Assembly (NCBI RefSeq): GCF_035083965.1
Contig: NC_089726.1
Location: 12,963,501 to 13,027,500 of the forward strand
Direction: 5' to 3'
Length of the DNA: 64,000 nt
Source of the DNA: Branchiostoma lanceolatum
Taxonomy: Eukaryota > Chordata > Leptocardii > Amphioxiformes > Branchiostomatidae
In this document: positions 61,704-64,000 of the stretch, in pieces
Position numbering within the stretch: position 1 is the stretch's first letter
How the letters are laid out: each line of letters starts with the position of its first letter
Translations under genes and position numbers: made by a program
Notes under the pieces: model-generated
The model's database searches: none
What the model was told of the DNA's origin: nothing
Seen by the model: the letters and a program-made list of their open reading frames with translations, nothing else

Positions 61704-63187
61704 GAACTCACTGTCACTGAACGGCTAGTGATCAACTATTTCAGAGTGCTAAGAAATTCTTTGGTTTTCAAACTGTACCATTTGTATCGTAACGTTTACC
61801 CCTAGAAACCGGCGTCCACATTAAACTGCTTTAAACGTAACAGGACGGGCAGAGCTGAGATCCGTGCCTCTGGGAATGACCCCTGACCCGATGATGATGA
61901 TGATGTGGTTCAGTAACTCATGAATGATAGATTAGAATCAATGTTTCTGTTTTTTTCCTCAATAATAAGATACTTCAAAAAATGTTTGCAACTTAAAACT
62001 TTGCGTTTGCATAAAACTACATTTCACGATAGGGTTAACATTATGATTTATCACCTGGTCCAATCTAAGCTAACTCTGGACAAACAATTTGGGTGAACAC
62101 AAAGTAGTAAAAGAAAAAGTATAACGTTACAAAGTAATAAATACACGATTATTTTGAGACAGATAACCTTATTTTAGGCGCATCTAAATCATTTTACAAA
62201 TCATACTTTGGTTGTTTCTTGTCTGATAGACATAATAGCGCTGTGACTCATGTGAAAATAATTGCGAGTGGCTGTGAAACACTCTGCACGTGTGTCCGCT
62301 CTTAAATTCTTACAGGGCGAGAGACTCAGAGTACTTCTCCTTCAAAGATCTTGAAAACTTTCATGTCGATTTTCGAAGGTCTCGAGGACGCACTTGTTTA
62401 CGCTGACAACAGTCACTATGGGCGGTCCAAACTGCACGTCCTCAGACCAAAGTGGCATTTGATCACAGTTTACCTAAGACTTTATCAGCCACATACATCA
62501 CACATAATGTTTGACTGCCCCGAGGTTTGCGTGGTTGAGATAACCCAACCCTTTGTACTTGATATGCCGACTTTCCGGGCACTTTCTCACGGTGCTGCAA
62601 TGACGTACAGCGTTGATAAATGTATGAACCCATAAAATGTTTTCTTGTTTTTCATTGATTGGTCTGACTGATTGGTTGGGAAACTAAAGGCCGAGACATG
62701 AACCACTTTCACAAGCGGTTGAAAATTCAAACTATGCTCCAAATACATCGAAACAAAATTTTTCGATTGTGCGTTACCACATGCATGAAGCACTACTGAA
62801 TGACTTTTCCACGCGATTTTCAAATACCAACAATTCAAATAATACCTCTTACTCTTGGTTCAGTTCAGAAATTGAATATGTATTCAAATCATGAGTCAGC
62901 CTTTTGTGGTGTTTAAACTGTACCCAACTATGAAATCACGGCAAAAACATAAAAACTTTATTCATTTGCTTGACTTAATTTTCCACTCTTGTTTTCGTCT
63001 TTGTCCTGAACAATTGCGCACACCAATCGTCCCAAGGGTAAAAGTCTACGTCAACGCGATGACATAACCTGGCCCAACTATTTGAGGTGCCCTAAAGGCC
63101 ACGTGCGTTAAGTGCCAACCTCCAAACTTTTCAGCCTCACAGTCTAGTAGGTCTTGACTCTGTCTTCTCCTCGAAACGTCCAACAAT
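61704..63187. other. Between amidase C and the signal-peptide exon; no gene recognised
   Basis: Unique AT-rich sequence that probably includes the promoters of both divergent genes. A 94-residue open frame at 62351-62635 follows an acceptor-like TTCTTACAG, but nothing recognisable is encoded. Confidence 0.4.
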
Positions 63188-63242
63188 ATGATAAGAATCG
63201 GACTCCTGTTACTTTTGTGCGTTGCCGTCGCGTCTCAGGATG
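63188..63242 (+). CDS. Signal-peptide first exon of an unidentified secreted protein (partial)
   Basis: ATG at 63188 (context ACAATATG) opens MIRIGLLLLLCVAVASQD, a textbook signal peptide, followed by a strong donor G|GTAAGT at 63243 in phase 1. The remaining exons are not recognised before the window ends at 64000, so the mature protein is unknown. Cleavage is likely after VAS. Confidence 0.6.
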
Positions 63243-64000
63243 GTAAGTGAAAACGTATTATACCATTACAAGTCCAATAGCTACAAGGCGACTGCAGAGT
63301 GGATGTTTTTCAAAATGCGGAAAATGTTCTCTACCCTCTAACAAACATGTCAGTTATAATTATGCAACAGTGGCGGCACGTATTACACCATGATCTGAGT
63401 GATGTTCTGTTGTCCTTTCGGTGCGTTCTTTTTAGATTTGTGTAGGTGTATAAAATACGGACTTTGTAGAGAATGTTGAATTGCTTTTTATTTGTCCATA
63501 TAAAAATATATTTTGATAAGCTAGAAAGAAAGCAGACAAGTAGATTGAAAAGACAAAAAGCCGTAGACTACACTTCACAAATGGAAAAATTTGGTAATCT
63601 CCTCTGCAAAAAGATAAATGTGGGCGTTCCCTTAATACGATCGCAATGCACTGTCGGAACGACTGCGTCAAATGCTGCCTTCCAAGAAGACTTTGCATCG
63701 ATTATGTTATCAGCGAACAAACACTTCAGAGACCTTTGCCTTCAAATAAATAATAAACACATTTGGAGATCGTGACTACACATATTCTATAAACTAAAAT
63801 ACTAATTCAAAGCCAGTCTATGATATATCGACTCGCCAGTGTACATGACCAAGAATATCGGCATTTTTGTTGAGTTCTGCTACCGTTTGTATTCACTTCA
63901 TAGACGTCTTGAACTTGATTGATTTAACAAACTACGTGCCTAACCTACGATGGAGGCATTCTTGTAGAAAACAAGAAGTGATGAAACAATACCGTAGTTA
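63243..64000. other. Intron or downstream region; no exon recognised
   Basis: Probably intron 1 of the secreted-protein gene. A 100-residue open frame at 63473-63775 has no motif support. Confidence 0.4.

Noticed and set aside
62351-62635. 94-residue open frame as a gene upstream of the signal-peptide exon
   Set aside because: No domain, no secretory signal and no paired splice sites could be shown.

Overview
The window looks like nuclear DNA of a cephalochordate (amphioxus, Branchiostoma-like). The basis is inference: genes broken into many short exons with GT-AG introns, a fibrinogen-domain lectin, animal-type secreted proteins, bacterial-type amidases carried on about 12 exons, tRNA-derived SINEs and very many short palindromic DNA transposons. 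No bacterial, viral or organelle features were seen.

Layout. 1-4.1 kb is repeat-rich: a palindromic MITE, two copies of an AT-rich, octamer-rich dispersed repeat, and between them a 10-bp minisatellite of about 1.4 kb that is itself split by another palindromic MITE. 4.2-9.4 kb holds a plus-strand secreted fibrinogen-related (ficolin/angiopoietin-like) gene with seven coding exons. 10.4-18.8 kb is transposon territory: two SINEs, a 3.86-kb foldback element bordered by TTAA, and an internally deleted PIF/Harbinger element. 23.6-25.9 kb (minus) holds a two-coding-exon gene for a secreted 184-residue proline-rich protein made of 13-residue repeats, with a TATA box and a noncoding first exon; it is fragmented in simple ORF lists. 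30.35-31.82 kb is an intronless Shal/Kv4-type voltage-gated potassium channel subunit with unusual pore-lining and T1 residues. 31.8-44.7 kb has no recognised gene and holds microsatellites, a SINE and a large reverse-orientation copy of the octamer-rich repeat. 44.7-61.7 kb is a cluster of three paralogous amidase-signature hydrolases (A plus; B and C minus). The window ends with a signal-peptide first exon of an unidentified gene at 63.19 kb.

How the genes relate. The three amidases are products of local duplication plus one inversion: ten internal exon positions and phases match, and all three keep the Lys / cis-Ser / Ser catalytic elements. Their closest recognisable relatives are bacterial nitrile-pathway (aliphatic/enantioselective) amidases rather than FAAH. 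The other genes look unrelated to each other.

The most unusual items are (1) the proline-rich secreted repeat protein; (2) six unrelated-looking palindromes that all begin TAG, end TA, and sit between 8-9 bp direct repeats; (3) the Kv4-type channel with a PVT in place of PVP; and (4) the TTAA-bordered foldback with unequal numbers of a ~187-bp tandem unit in its two arms. Exon borders were read by eye and checked by phase; identities are visual estimates, not computed.
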